The position numbers and the translations under genes are program-made. This document shows, piece by piece, positions 36,629-45,086 of a stretch of 64,000 nt of DNA. Position 1 is the first letter of the stretch. Each line of letters starts with the position of its first letter. Source of the DNA: CAVPGP01 sp963704025 (GTDB lineage Bacteria > Actinomycetota > Thermoleophilia > Gaiellales > Gaiellaceae); assembly GCA_963704025.1 (NCBI GenBank), contig CAVPGP010000002.1:868001-932000 (forward strand). The letters run 5' to 3'. The notes beneath the pieces are model-generated. The model saw only the letters and a program-made list of their open reading frames with translations, did no database searches and was not told the DNA's origin.

Positions 36629-36928
36629 ATGAGATTACCGGTGCAGAGTCCTCCGATCCAAAGGGACCTGCTCATGAGCGGATCTCACCGGGACCGGGCT
36701 GGCATCCAGGCGGCGCAGGGGCCTGGGCCCGGCGGGATCTTTGGGCCCTTTGGGCCCTTTGGGCCTGGGCCTGGCCCGGGTGGACCGGGCGGGCCCTTTG
36801 GGTTTTTCGCCCCACAACCCCCACACATAACCTACGAGATCAACACCTGGTTGCAGGCCGTCCCACTCGACTCTGGCAGTGCCGGTTGTTCCCGTCTTCT
36901 GACGGCACACACCCACCGAGTCGGCTGA
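36629..36928 (+). CDS. Putative RiPP precursor 1 (Gly/Pro/Phe-rich)
   Basis: A 99-residue ORF with a strong AAAGGAGA ribosome binding site. A leader-like N-terminus (LPVQSPPIQR, residues 3-12) is followed by GIQAAQ (25-30) and then a Gly-Pro-Phe-rich stretch (residues 31-66; GPFGPFGPGPGPGG). The leader aligns without gaps to that of the next ORF, with LPVQ and G-[IV]-x-A-[AS]-Q in the same spacing. GIQAA sits where cyanobactin precursors carry the protease recognition sequence (G-[LV]-E/D-A-S). Core boundaries are unknown; residues 67-99 could be follower or a frameshifted tail. Confidence 0.68.
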   Translation: MRLPVQSPPIQRDLLMSGSHRDRAGIQAAQGPGPGGIFGPFGPFGPGPGPGGPGGPFGFFAPQPPHITYEINTWLQAVPLDSGSAGCSRLLTAHTHRVG

Positions 36929-36955
36929 TTACAAAGACAGAAAGGAGAGCGAACG

Positions 36956-37120
36956 ATGAAGAGCCAAACGAACCCAGTAACATCCCTCATGCCGCGCTTG
37001 CCCGTGCAGGTGTCTCCGGTAGATCGAACCCTCGCGGCCTCGGCCAGGCTGGCGGTCGATGGGGGTGTAGTGGCTAGCCAAAACGCACAGCAAATTACGA
37101 AGATGGTGGCTAACCTATAG
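36956..37120 (+). CDS. Putative RiPP precursor 2
   Basis: A 54-residue ORF, ATG 36956, with an AAAGGAGAG ribosome binding site. LPVQVSPVDR (15-24) and GVVASQ (37-42) align gaplessly with precursor 1. GVVAS resembles cyanobactin recognition sequences such as GVDAS/GLEAS. The likely core is the remaining 12-13 residues, QNAQQITKMVANL. No Cys, Ser or Thr cluster suggests macrocyclisation or simple proteolysis rather than heterocyclisation. Too short to be recognised by most gene callers. Confidence 0.65.
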   Translation: MKSQTNPVTSLMPRLPVQVSPVDRTLAASARLAVDGGVVASQNAQQITKMVANL

Positions 37121-37435
37121 ACGTATCTGTCTGTAACGGGTAGGCGGAACAAGCGGTGATTCAGGCCGGTAGCTCCGTGCCCAACTCGCTATCTTTCTGC
37201 GGCTAGGTCTGAGGGGCGACGGCCATGGCCTACCGCCAGACAGGCGAGTAGACGAAGGAGGAGATCCAGACTGGCAGGATGGGCCGACCGTAGGCTCTGC
37301 GGCTGCCGCGACTGCCGGGGCGCTTGGCGCCACTGCCACGACGGCACTCAGCGCACAACCGGTCGACGACCGTCTCCAGGTCCTCGACCGGCTTCCAGGC
37401 TCGGGAGAATTCATCCTCGCCTCGAGAGCGTCCCG
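37121..37435. other. Intergenic region after peptide locus
   Basis: No supported gene. The first ~40 bases are AT-rich (ACGTATCTGTCTGTAAC). GC rises to the genomic level by about 37300, which marks the right edge of the low-GC island. Confidence 0.45.
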
Positions 37436-37573
37436 CTATCGCCTCCACCTCCGGTCGCGCTCGATCGTGCGCCACGCGAGCAGGCGCTTGGCGAGGCCCG
37501 CGCGCACCATCCAGAGCCCAGCGCCCATCGAGACGAGCGCGGGGAGGAGAAACGAGTCGTGTACTTGCATCAT
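37436..37573 (-). CDS. Small single-helix membrane protein, paralog of 48108
   Basis: A 45-residue ORF (ATG 37573, GAGGAG ribosome binding site). Its sequence LPALVSMGAGLWMVRAGLAK then RLLAWR matches the small protein at 48108 (VTALVAMCVGALMVQAGVAK, RQLAWR). It starts 16 bases after the end of the HdeD-like pseudogene on the same strand. One hydrophobic helix with a basic tail. Function unknown. Confidence 0.62.
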   Translation of the reverse strand: MMQVHDSFLLPALVSMGAGLWMVRAGLAKRLLAWRTIERDRRWRR

Positions 37574-37589
37574 CCGCTCCTCGCGCTCG

Positions 37590-38155
37590 TCAGCCGTGTG
37601 TCACCGGCTTGGCCGTCGCCCGCGGCTCCAGACGGCTTTCCAACTCGCCGGCCGCGCGGCGGAGCTCGATCGCGCACGCGATCTTCACCGTGCCGGTCAC
37701 GATCGCGAACGCCGCGACCAGCGCCACGAGTGCAAGCGCACCTGCGCCGGGGCTCACGAACATGATCACCCCCGAACGCGGCTGAGACGAGCCCCCACAG
37801 CATCAGCAGGAGCGACCGGCCGCCGCTGAGCGGCAGTACGACCGCGCCGAGCACAAGCTCGAGCACGCCGGAGGCGACGGCCCACGCAGCGATCGCGAAC
37901 AGCAGCGCGCGCGGACAGGTCGGGCCAGACGAGAACGACGACGCCGACGGCGATCGCAAGCACGCCGTCGACGCCGAGCCACGCCCCTTGGCCGCGGGGA
38001 ATCGGCGCGTTGAACGCTCCGTACAGCGCCGTCAGTCCGGCGGCGAGCGCGAACACGGCGAACAGGGTGATCAGCGTCGTGAGCCCGATTCCGGGCCAGA
38101 CGAGCGCGACGACGCCGAAGGCGATCGCGAGCAGACCGCCCAGCTGGAGCCGCCG
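37590..38155 (-). pseudogene. HdeD-like DUF308 gene, frameshifted and 5'-truncated
   Basis: Three successive frames give GGLLAIAFGVVALVWPGIGL, then ARALLFAIAAWAVASGVLEL, then VIMFVSPGAGALALVALVAA and a normal stop at 37592. Together they form a DUF308 protein lacking its first residues; the sequence upstream of 38155 is unrelated. Two frameshifts lie near 37925 and 37780. Confidence 0.75.
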
Positions 38156-38354
38156 CTGACCTTCCGCACCCGACCGCGCGCATTGAAGGTCCGGATAGCC
38201 CGGGCACCCCGGCGCCTCGCCGTCGGCGATGGAGCCCGACGGCACGGGGGACGGGCTCCGGGCGCTCGCGGCAATCGCCGTCGGCCGTATGCCGTTTGGC
38301 CAATTGGCGACGTGTGTCCCAAATAGTCCCGGTTTGCACAGTCGAGATCTCTCC

Positions 38355-38449
38355 GAGCGGTGGGGAAGTGCGCGAACGCGCTCGACCTTGCCGTCGGTGC
38401 GCGGTCGGTAGGGCTTCGTCTCGAGGTGAAGATGTGCCGATTGACGCAT
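38355..38449 (-). pseudogene. Fragment of an IS481/IS3-type transposase core
   Basis: About 30 residues read ETKPYRPRTDGKVERVRAL, the conserved segment around the catalytic Glu of rve-type transposases (YRPxTxGKxER). Nothing else of the element remains. It lies immediately upstream of the truncated HdeD-like gene and may mark the event that removed its start. Confidence 0.55.
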
Positions 38450-38540
38450 TCGAGCAGCCGCGATATACCTGGGCCTCACGCCGACGTCGGGAGGTCTCAT
38501 CTCCTCGCTTGCCGTTGCCCAGCGCAGCCTCGGACGCACG

Positions 38541-39059
38541 TTGCCACCATGGTGGGTATTCCTGATCACGAGTATCGGCTGGATGCTCGTCGCGCTGATC
38601 GTGCTCCGCTTCGACTACACGTCGGTGTCCGCGATCGCGATCCTCTTCGGCATCGTCGCAATCGCAGCCGGCGTGCTCGAGATCGGCGTGACGATCCTCG
38701 CCAACGGCTGGTGGAAGCTGCTCCACGGACTCATGGCGCTCGTCTTCATCGTCGTCGGAATCGTGGCGTTCATCCACCCCGGGAACACCTTCCTGGCGCT
38801 CGCTGCGGTGTTCAGCTTCTTCCTGATCTTCGCCGGGACGTTCGACATCATCATCTCGATCTCCATCCGGCGCGAGATCGAAGTGTGGTGGTTACAGCTG
38901 ATCGGAGGCATCGTCGAGCTTCTGCTCGGCTTCTGGGCGGCCGGTTACTACGGACGCAGCGCCGTCCTCCTCGTCGCATGGGTGGCCGCGATCGCCATCA
39001 TCCGCGGTGTCAGGGACATCGTGCTTGCCTTTCGTGTGCGCGAGTTCCAACACGCGTGA
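38541..39059 (+). CDS. DUF308/HdeD-family membrane protein
   Basis: A 172-residue protein with six hydrophobic helices (VALIVLRFDYTSVSAIAILF, LLHGLMALVFIVVGIVAFIHPG, LIGGIVELLLGFWAAGYYG). It belongs to a DUF308 branch distinct from the copies at 1 and 51457. No ATG exists at the right place; TTG 38541 is the first usable start. The N-terminus may be slightly longer or damaged. Confidence 0.75.
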   Translation: MPPWWVFLITSIGWMLVALIVLRFDYTSVSAIAILFGIVAIAAGVLEIGVTILANGWWKLLHGLMALVFIVVGIVAFIHPGNTFLALAAVFSFFLIFAGTFDIIISISIRREIEVWWLQLIGGIVELLLGFWAAGYYGRSAVLLVAWVAAIAIIRGVRDIVLAFRVREFQHA

Positions 39060-39168
39060 GCGCGTCCAGCTCACGCCCGTCCCTGCCTCGGCCGGCCTCA
39101 TCGTGGAGATTCGCGCTTTCCAGGGCGGCGGGGACGAGACGCTCCGGTCGTTGCGTAGGATCGCTTCA

Positions 39169-39480
39169 GTGTCGTTCTTCTGCGGTGTCATTCACCATCA
39201 TCCCGAGAGTCCGTTTGCGAAGGCGGGATGGAACTGGCCGCTGAGCCCAGTCGATTTTCGCGAACGCAGCTTTCACGCGTATACACCGGTCCTCTTGGGT
39301 CGCTGGACACTCGACGTGCCCTACGTCGAGATCGATGAGGCGGTCCTTCGCCGGCATCGCTGGGGCGGAAGGATTCGGCTCCATCGGAAAGACGGCGATG
39401 TGACCCTCACGACCATGGGTCGGAACTACGTGAGGATCGTGAACTTCCTGCGAGAAAACGGCGTCCGCGTTACCGACTAG
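39169..39480 (+). CDS. Conserved-looking small hypothetical protein
   Basis: About 103 residues from GTG 39169. The motif SPFAKAGWNWPLSPVDFRER, then GRWTLDVPYVEIDEAVL and a basic strand-rich end (RIRLHRKDGDVTLTTMGRNY) suggests a small beta-rich PH-like fold. Similar proteins with GWNWPL exist in actinobacteria as far as I recall, without known function. The frame is open farther upstream, so the start is uncertain. Confidence 0.5.
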   Translation: MSFFCGVIHHHPESPFAKAGWNWPLSPVDFRERSFHAYTPVLLGRWTLDVPYVEIDEAVLRRHRWGGRIRLHRKDGDVTLTTMGRNYVRIVNFLRENGVRVTD

Positions 39481-39627
39481 GAGAATCGGGACGCGAAAGC
39501 CGTCTAACGCAGCCTGAAGGACGCCTCTTCGCTGAGCCCTAGGTTGGCGCGTCGGCGCTACGAGCCTCGATAGCGGCGCAGTCCTGGCGATCCAGCCGGG
39601 CGGAACCGCGCACGTGCAGCGCCTCGC

Positions 39628-40248
39628 TCATGCTGGTGGGCTCCTCACTGATTCTGGTCCAGCATGAGCGCTGGCAGGTGTCGGAGTCCTTGACGGCCTT
39701 TCGAATGGGCCCTTCACGGCCTCGAGGCTGCTGACGGTCGCCTTCGCATCGGCCACGGGCTTGGTCAGCTGCGCGGCGATCGGGACGACGACGGTTGCGA
39801 CGTTTGCAGCGCCGGTTCCGAACGACTTGATCTGGGTGATGCCCGCCTCGATCGTGCTGATGACCGACTGCGGGCTCGTCACGAACTCGTCGACGTTCTG
39901 CTTCGCTTCGCTGGCGCCCTCGACGTCAGGAACCGGAAGCGCCTGGATCTCACTCGAGAGACTGGCCGTCGCCGCCTTTGCCTGCTCCAACTTCGTCAGC
40001 GCCACCTGCTTCGGGCTGCCCGCATTCAGGGTCGCGACGATGTTCGTCACCTCTTGCTCCCAGACCGAGATGCTCGTGCAGAGGCTGTCCGCATATTGGT
40101 CTGCCTGCTTCTGACTCTCACTCTTGCCGCAGGCGCGATTGTCCAACCGGCGCCGCTCGCCATCTGTGACCCTTCGGTGCGTTTCCTCTCGGTCGGCGAG
40201 TGCCCTGGGACGGATGCGTGATCCGGAGGCCATCGGCTCAAACAGCAC
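39628..40248 (-). pseudogene. Secreted/lipoprotein-like helical protein, damaged at both ends
   Basis: The core (CGKSESQKQADQYADSLC, VTNIVATLNAGSPKQVALTKL, AGITQIKSFGTGAANVATVV) is a helical extracytoplasmic protein. It normally follows a lipoprotein signal peptide, which is missing in this frame. Near 39700 the frame is lost at a GGGCCC run: another frame continues with IRKAVKDSDTCQ, which matches the usual ending. One indel at each end would explain the damage. Confidence 0.5.
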
Positions 40249-40371
40249 ACTCGCACATGCAAAGAAACCGCTGCAGAGAACGAATCAGCCGACTCTTTGG
40301 GTCTTCGCGGGTTCGTTCGTAAAGAACGCGGAGGACGTCGAGGAAGTTCGAGCCGGGGCTGATCTCGTGCT

Positions 40372-40853
40372 GTGAATTGGTGGGAGTGGCTCCTCGTCGC
40401 CCTCGCATCGACTCTGATCGTCTATGCCGGGTTCGTCGCCTGGTTGATCGTCGCGGGTCGCCGCGAGGAGGCGCGAGCGCTCGCGACGCTCATACCGGAC
40501 TGCATCGTGCTCGTAGGCAGATTGGTGCGTGACCGCGCGCGCCCCGCCGACGGAAGGTGCTCCTGTTCGCGCTTGTCGGCCACCTCGCGCTTTTCAGTTC
40601 GACCTCGTCCCGGACTTCATTCCGGTCGCCGGGCAACTTGACGACGTCATCGTTGTTGCTCTCGTGCTTCGCAGCCCTCTTGGCGCCGGGGGCGAGCCGG
40701 TCATTCGAGGAGCTATGGCCGGGGCCGGAACGGACAGTCGGAATGATTTTGCGCCTTGCCCGGCGCTGGCTGCGGAAACCGTGTGGGCTCGCCCTTGTCG
40801 TCGCGCAGCGAGCCGCGCACGGTAGATGCGGTCGTGCGTGCTGGTCAGTTTAG
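40372..40853 (+). pseudogene. DUF1232 (YkvA-like) membrane protein, frameshifted
   Basis: Three frames together encode WEWLLVALASTLIVYAGFVA, VLVGRLVRD, KVLLFALVGHLAL, FDLVPDFIPVAGQLDDVIVV and WPGPERTVGMILRLA. That is a complete DUF1232 protein with its hallmark D-x-x-P-D-F-I-P motif. At least two or three single-base shifts lie near 40555, 40600 and 40700. Function of the family unknown. Confidence 0.7.
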
Positions 40854-40866
40854 TGCGCGGCCCGCG

Positions 40867-41292
40867 TCATACGGCGGCAGCCATGACGTCCGCCTTCCTT
40901 CGCGCCAACACGGCATCGAGCACCGCGTACTGAGCCTCCTCGATCGCAGCCGACGCGAAGTCGATGGCGTCGTTGGCGTCTGCCTCCGCCCACTCTGCGT
41001 CATGCTCGGCGACCTTGGCGTCGAGGGCGTCCTTCTTGGCGTCCATTCGCTCGCGAATCCGCTTGACGTGCTCGTCCCAATCGCTTTGGACCTCGTGCCA
41101 CTGACGCTCGGCGCTGTCGGAAACCTCTTCCGACTTGGCACGCGACACCGCAGCGCGCTCGTCGGCCTTCTTGCGCGCGTCGTCGACCATGGCCTTCAGC
41201 TCCGCCTCATCCTTTGCGGCAGCTGCCCTAATGCTCTGGTCGGCCTTGTCGACCTTTTCCCTGAGCTTGGCGAAATCGTCTGGAAGAGACAT
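40867..41292 (-). CDS. Coiled-coil protein, paralog of 47570
   Basis: A 141-residue, highly charged, almost entirely helical protein (LREKVDKADQSIRAAAAKDE, DEHVKRIRERMDAKKDALDA). No membrane helix or signal peptide. Its composition and the C-terminal pattern of paired helices resemble the coiled-coil protein at 47570. ATG 41292. Function unknown; both copies sit beside DUF1003 genes. Confidence 0.6.
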   Translation of the reverse strand: MSLPDDFAKLREKVDKADQSIRAAAAKDEAELKAMVDDARKKADERAAVSRAKSEEVSDSAERQWHEVQSDWDEHVKRIRERMDAKKDALDAKVAEHDAEWAEADANDAIDFASAAIEEAQYAVLDAVLARRKADVMAAAV

Positions 41293-41589
41293 TCTCGCGG
41301 CCTCCTTTGGCTCGTCGATTCGCTTAACGTCTCCGACTTCCACATCCCACGTTCCGAATCAGGCATCTAAGGGAGCGGCGAGCGCGACGCTCTGCTTCGC
41401 GTTCGTCGTCGAGGAGCATAGCGCCGTGGGCAACGCTTCGCACAGCGAGGACGATGGTCACGGGTCCGTCGTTCATGAGCGAGACCTCCTGCGCGCACCG
41501 AAACGCCGGTCTGGACGCGAAGGTCAGTGCCGTTGGTCTTACGGCTGACTCTATTCCCGGAGCCGCCTTGCCAGACCTGCGCGTGGAAG

Positions 41590-41776
41590 ATGTTCGCGCG
41601 CCAGCTACACAATCCGCTCCTACTCGTCCTCCTCGTCACCGCCGCCGTCCTGCGTGCCGTCGGCGATCTGACCGGCGCTCACTATCGGGGCGATCATGGC
41701 GATGAGCGTCGGCTTGAGCTTCTTCTGGTCCACACTGCTCGCTAGCGCTAGCTGCGGTGAGGAGGCAGAGACATGA
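41590..41776 (+). pseudogene. Remnant of an MgtA-type P-ATPase (first membrane helices)
   Basis: Two frames give FARQLHNPLLLVLLVTAAVL with GDLTGA, then LTIGAIMAMSVGLSFFW. This corresponds to TM1-TM2 of the Mg2+ ATPase at 48663 (LVGQLRSPFLLLLLATAVAA, then FLISGLSVGLGFV). The rest of the ~890-residue protein is absent. A frameshift near 41675 separates the two pieces. Confidence 0.6.
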
Positions 41777-42042
41777 CAGAAACCAGGCGAACCACTATCG
41801 AAGAGGCTCGACGTGTCGGCGATGCGATCGGGGTTGACTGGCAGCGCTTCGACTTGGAACAGCTCCGCCTCGGCATGGACGTCGAGTTCGAGCACGGGTC
41901 GTATGATCCGCAGACGGACGTCACCGGCGACGACCCGATCATGACCGGAAAGATCGCGCTTGCCCACATGAAGGAGTTTCCCGACTATTACGAGCGGATG
42001 GAGGCGGAAGCCGAACGCGAATGGGCCGCGAAGAGATCCTGA
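41773..42042 (+). CDS. DUF5661-type small protein
   Basis: An 89-residue protein matching the DUF5661 pattern: FDLEQLRLGMDVEFEHGSYD, DPIMTGKIALAHMKEFPDYY. Small, acidic and soluble. GAGGAGG precedes the ATG at 41773. Function unknown. Confidence 0.75.
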   Translation: MTETRRTTIEEARRVGDAIGVDWQRFDLEQLRLGMDVEFEHGSYDPQTDVTGDDPIMTGKIALAHMKEFPDYYERMEAEAEREWAAKRS

Positions 42043-42342
42043 CGGTGCGACGTCCCTGACGGACTCGAACCGTCCACCGTTCAGAAGCCGCGCGTGGCCA
42101 CGCTGCGCGCCACTCGCCTGATTCGACTACGAGTCTCGTGAGTCGATGCCGTCCAGTCGATGTCGGGCCGAGGGGTTGGCGACCCCTTTCGGTCACGGTC
42201 CGGTCGAATGACACGGCGGCTCGTCGTGGGGAGCCGGACAGGTCGGGAGTCCGCAGTGAGCCTCTTTGGGATCGGCCGGCAGGCTCGTTCCGCCTGAGAG
42301 ACTCGACAAAGGGGTCCCGAGCCCACGCTGAAAGGAGACTCG

Positions 42343-42870
42343 ATGTCAATCCAAGACAGATCGCAGACCGCGGCCGGTCCGGCGTCCAACGGCGGGTCCA
42401 ACGGCAAGACGCTGGGCCAACGGCTGCACCGCTTCCTCAGTCCCGTCCCCAGGCTGGGGCCACCGATCAATCCGGCTCTTCTAGAGCGCGAGCGGGAGCG
42501 CGCGGTTGCGAGGCAGAACCGGCTCGCGGACAAGATCACTGTCTTCTCCGGGTCGATGCTCTTCGTCTACATCCACGTCATCTGGTTCGGCTGTTGGATC
42601 GCCTTCGGCGTGGAGGACTATCCCTACGGCCTCCTGACGATGATCGTCTCACTCGAAGCAATCTTCCTCTCGACCTTCGTATTGATCTCTCAGAATCGCG
42701 CCGACGCCAGGCGCCAGGTGATCGCCGATCAGCAGTGGAAGACGGTTCAGGAAGAGGACAAGCAGAACGTCGAACTGCTCGACCTCTCGCGGCAGATCCT
42801 GGCGCTGACCAAGGAGGTCCACTTCGTCACACGCTCCCTCGCGGATCCCAGCGACGGCCCCAGCCGGTAG
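42343..42870 (+). CDS. DUF1003 membrane protein
   Basis: A 175-residue protein with the DUF1003 core: two helices in MLFVYIHVIWFGCWIAFG and LLTMIVSLEAIFLSTFVLIS, then QNRADARRQVIADQQW and a charged coiled tail. The 60-residue N-terminal extension is not found in the paralog at 48251. GAAAGGAGA precedes the ATG. Function unknown; it stands beside Mg2+ ATPase sequences in both copies. Confidence 0.88.
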   Translation: MSIQDRSQTAAGPASNGGSNGKTLGQRLHRFLSPVPRLGPPINPALLERERERAVARQNRLADKITVFSGSMLFVYIHVIWFGCWIAFGVEDYPYGLLTMIVSLEAIFLSTFVLISQNRADARRQVIADQQWKTVQEEDKQNVELLDLSRQILALTKEVHFVTRSLADPSDGPSR

Positions 42871-43039
42871 TGGGACTCGGATCGATCCGGTAACTGAGAT
42901 CTCCCAACGCCACTCGGGACAGCGCGGGCGTCCTCCAACAGCCGGTCGTGGTGAGGCTGCCGTTCGCGCCCGTCTACTTCTTTCCCGCCGAGCGCGCGAC
43001 GTAGGTCGCGATGCGCTGCCAACGGCGTGCATGCCCTGA

Positions 43040-43077
43040 TGGCAGCGGGGAGCCAGGGCGTGGGCATCGGTTTGGCA
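43040..43077 (+). promoter_or_regulatory. TGGCA triple-repeat site upstream of DUF1269 gene
   Basis: TGGCA at 43040, GGGCA at 43062 and TGGCA at 43073. The last two have the 11-base period seen at four other promoters; the first spacing is 22 instead of 21. The site ends 53 bases before the ATG at 43131. Confidence 0.65.
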
Positions 43078-43130
43078 GCGACCTGAGTGAGAGTGCCGTC
43101 GACAGTGGTATTCGAGCGAAGGGAGGAGTA

Positions 43131-43430
43131 ATGGCTGAGGAGAACGTGGTGGTCGTTCGGTTCACGGAGCCGAGCAAGGCCTACCAGGCGTTGAGCGTGC
43201 TGAAGGAGTGCGACGCCGACGGTCGCATCGGGCTGGAGTCCGCGGCGGTCGTGGAGCGCACGCCGACTGGCGAGCTGCGCATCCCGGAGAGCGCTGACAA
43301 CGTCGGCCTCGTCGGCACGGCGAGCGGCTCGCTGATCGGGATGCTCATCGGCGTCCTCGGCGGGCCGGTTGGTGTTCTGCTCGGCTGGGGCGCCGGCGCC
43401 ATGATGGGCGCGGTCGTCTCGTCGCCGTAG
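43131..43430 (+). CDS. DUF1269-type protein, C-terminally truncated
   Basis: Ninety-nine residues: VVVVRFTEPSKAYQALSVLK, GRIGLESAAVVERTPTGELR and a glycine-zipper-like hydrophobic segment (LIGMLIGVLGGPVGVLLG). Relatives of this type are, as I recall, about 160-180 residues, so the second half is missing. The truncation point (about 43415) coincides with the point where the convergent ftsH gene loses its own 3' end. ATG 43131 follows GAAGGGAGGAG. Confidence 0.75.
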   Translation: MAEENVVVVRFTEPSKAYQALSVLKECDADGRIGLESAAVVERTPTGELRIPESADNVGLVGTASGSLIGMLIGVLGGPVGVLLGWGAGAMMGAVVSSP

Positions 43431-44956
43431 ACGACCTCCTCGGCCGCGCGACCACCGGTCGCGACCTGGATGTGGGCGAGCAGGCTCTGTTTGTCGTAGT
43501 TGAAGCGGTCGCTGCCGGGCGCCGAGATGGTGACGCCGAGGCTCATGGTGCGCGGGATGATCGAGATCTTCCGGACGGGGTCGGCGCCCGGAGTGAGCAT
43601 CCCGACCAGCGCGTGGCCTGCCTCGTGGTAGGCGGTGCGGCGCTTGTCGGCCGGGGTGAGCAGCAGCTTGCGTGCGGTTCCGAGCTCGATCTTCTCGAGC
43701 GTGTCCGTGAAGTCGCCCATCGTCACGTGCTCGTGCGCGCGGCGCGCCGCGAGGAGCGCCGCCTCGTTGGCGAGGATGGCGAGGTCTGCGCCGACCATGC
43801 CGGCCGTCGTCGCCGCGAGCGCGTCCAGGTCGACGTCCTGGGCGAGTGGCACGTCCCGCGTGTGGACGCGCAGGATCTGCGCGCGGCCGTCCTTGTCCGG
43901 TGCCTGGACCGGCACGCGGAGGTCGAAGCGTCCCGGCCGCAGCAGCGCCGAGTCGAGCACGTCGGGGCGGTTCGTGGCGGCGAGAACGATGACGCCGGTA
44001 GAGGCGTCGAAGCCGTCCATCTCGGTCAGGATCTGGTTGAGCGTCTGCTCGCGCTCGTCGTTGGCTCCGCTGTACGCTCCCGAGCTGCGCGAGCAGCCGA
44101 TCGCGTCGATCTCGTCGATGAAGATGATCGACGGGGCGGCCGCCTTCGCCTGGGCGAAGAGGTCGCGCACGCGCGAGGCGCCGACCCCGACGATCATCTC
44201 GACGAACTCGGACGCCGACATGGAGAAGAACGGGACGCCTGCCTCGCCAGCGACCGCGCGCGCGAGCAGCGTCTTGCCGGTGCCCGGGGAGCCGGTTAGC
44301 AGCACGCCGCGCGGGATGTGGGCGCCGAGCTTGCGGTACTTGTCCGGGTCGCGGAGGAAGTCGACGACCTCGGCCAGTTCCTCCTTGGCCTCGTCGATGC
44401 CGGCGACGTCGGCGAAGGTGACCCGCTCCTTCGTCGGCTCGTACTTCCTCGCCTTCGTCTTTCCGAAGGAGAACATGCTGCTGCTGCCCGACTGCCTCAT
44501 GACCCAGTACCAGAGCGCGAAGAACAGGATCGTGGGGCCGAAACCCGCGAGCAGCGTCTCCCACCACGGCGTCGCCGGCGGCGCCTTCGCCGTCACGACG
44601 ACACCCTTCCTCTGCAGCAGCGTGTCGAGCGCCTTTGTGTCGGCGAAGTCCGGTACCCGAGTCGAGAACTCGATCGCCGGCCGCGCGTTCTTCGCGCGCG
44701 CGGGGTAGCGAATCGCGCGCTTGAGCGTCCCCTGGATCGCGGCGTCCTGCGCCGTAATCGTCGAGACGTTGCCGGAGTGCACCTGCGCGAGAAAGGTCGG
44801 CGAATACGGGATCGCGACGCGCTGCCGCGCAGCTGCCCCGTAGAACAGGAGCACGAATGTCCAGTTGATGGCCAGCAGCAGCAGAAAGGCGCCGATCTCG
44901 CGCCGGCCGATCCGAGGCTTCGTGTTCGAGTTGTCGTCGGTCTCGGACGGGTTCAT
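43181..44956 (-). CDS. ftsH: FtsH AAA+ metalloprotease, 3' truncated
   Basis: A 591-codon frame. Two membrane helices (~22-40 and 133-153) flank an extracytoplasmic domain. The AAA+ domain carries Walker A GSPGTGKT (222-229), Walker B IIFIDEIDAIG and the second region of homology TNRPDVLDSALLRPGRFD. The protease domain has HEAGH (444-448). After residue ~515 (EEVVYGDETT) homology ends and the frame runs antisense through the DUF1269 gene. The part that supplies the third zinc ligand (Asp in the TGAxxDL segment) is missing, so proteolysis is probably lost. A TGGCA array lies upstream. It is divergent from the SARP gene at 45087. Confidence 0.85.
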   Translation of the reverse strand: MNPSETDDNSNTKPRIGRREIGAFLLLLAINWTFVLLFYGAAARQRVAIPYSPTFLAQVHSGNVSTITAQDAAIQGTLKRAIRYPARAKNARPAIEFSTRVPDFADTKALDTLLQRKGVVVTAKAPPATPWWETLLAGFGPTILFFALWYWVMRQSGSSSMFSFGKTKARKYEPTKERVTFADVAGIDEAKEELAEVVDFLRDPDKYRKLGAHIPRGVLLTGSPGTGKTLLARAVAGEAGVPFFSMSASEFVEMIVGVGASRVRDLFAQAKAAAPSIIFIDEIDAIGCSRSSGAYSGANDEREQTLNQILTEMDGFDASTGVIVLAATNRPDVLDSALLRPGRFDLRVPVQAPDKDGRAQILRVHTRDVPLAQDVDLDALAATTAGMVGADLAILANEAALLAARRAHEHVTMGDFTDTLEKIELGTARKLLLTPADKRRTAYHEAGHALVGMLTPGADPVRKISIIPRTMSLGVTISAPGSDRFNYDKQSLLAHIQVATGGRAAEEVVYGDETTAPIMAPAPQPSRTPTGPPRTPMSIPISEPLAVPTRPTLSALSGMRSSPVGVRSTTAADSSPMRPSASHSFSTLNAW

Positions 44957-45005
44957 TGAATTCTCTCCTTCTCTGTCGGGTCGACGGGAGCCTCCGTCGG
45001 GGCGA

Positions 45006-45042
45006 TGCCAACGCAGTGCCAACGCCGGGGCGCTGGATGCCG
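45006..45042 (-). promoter_or_regulatory. TGGCA triple-repeat site upstream of ftsH
   Basis: On the minus strand: CGGCA (45042-45038), TGGCA (45021-45017) and TGGCA (45010-45006), with spacings 21 and 11. It ends 49 bases before the ftsH ATG. The same intergenic region contains the start of the divergent SARP gene at 45087, so autoregulation is possible. Confidence 0.72.
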
Positions 45043-45086
45043 GCGTCCGAGCGTGCGAGACTCCTCCGAGGAGGCAAGAGCCGCGT

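Noticed and set aside
36720..36830. GGGCCCTTT-type nucleotide repeats as a possible CRISPR or satellite
   Set aside because: They are short, in-frame codons for the Gly-Pro-Phe stretch of precursor 1 and lack spacers.
42045..42100. Possible tRNA on the minus strand (perfect T-arm GACGG/CCGTC with TTCGAGT loop)
   Set aside because: No pairing anticodon stem, D-arm or 5' acceptor strand can be formed and the variable loop is too short; at best a remnant.
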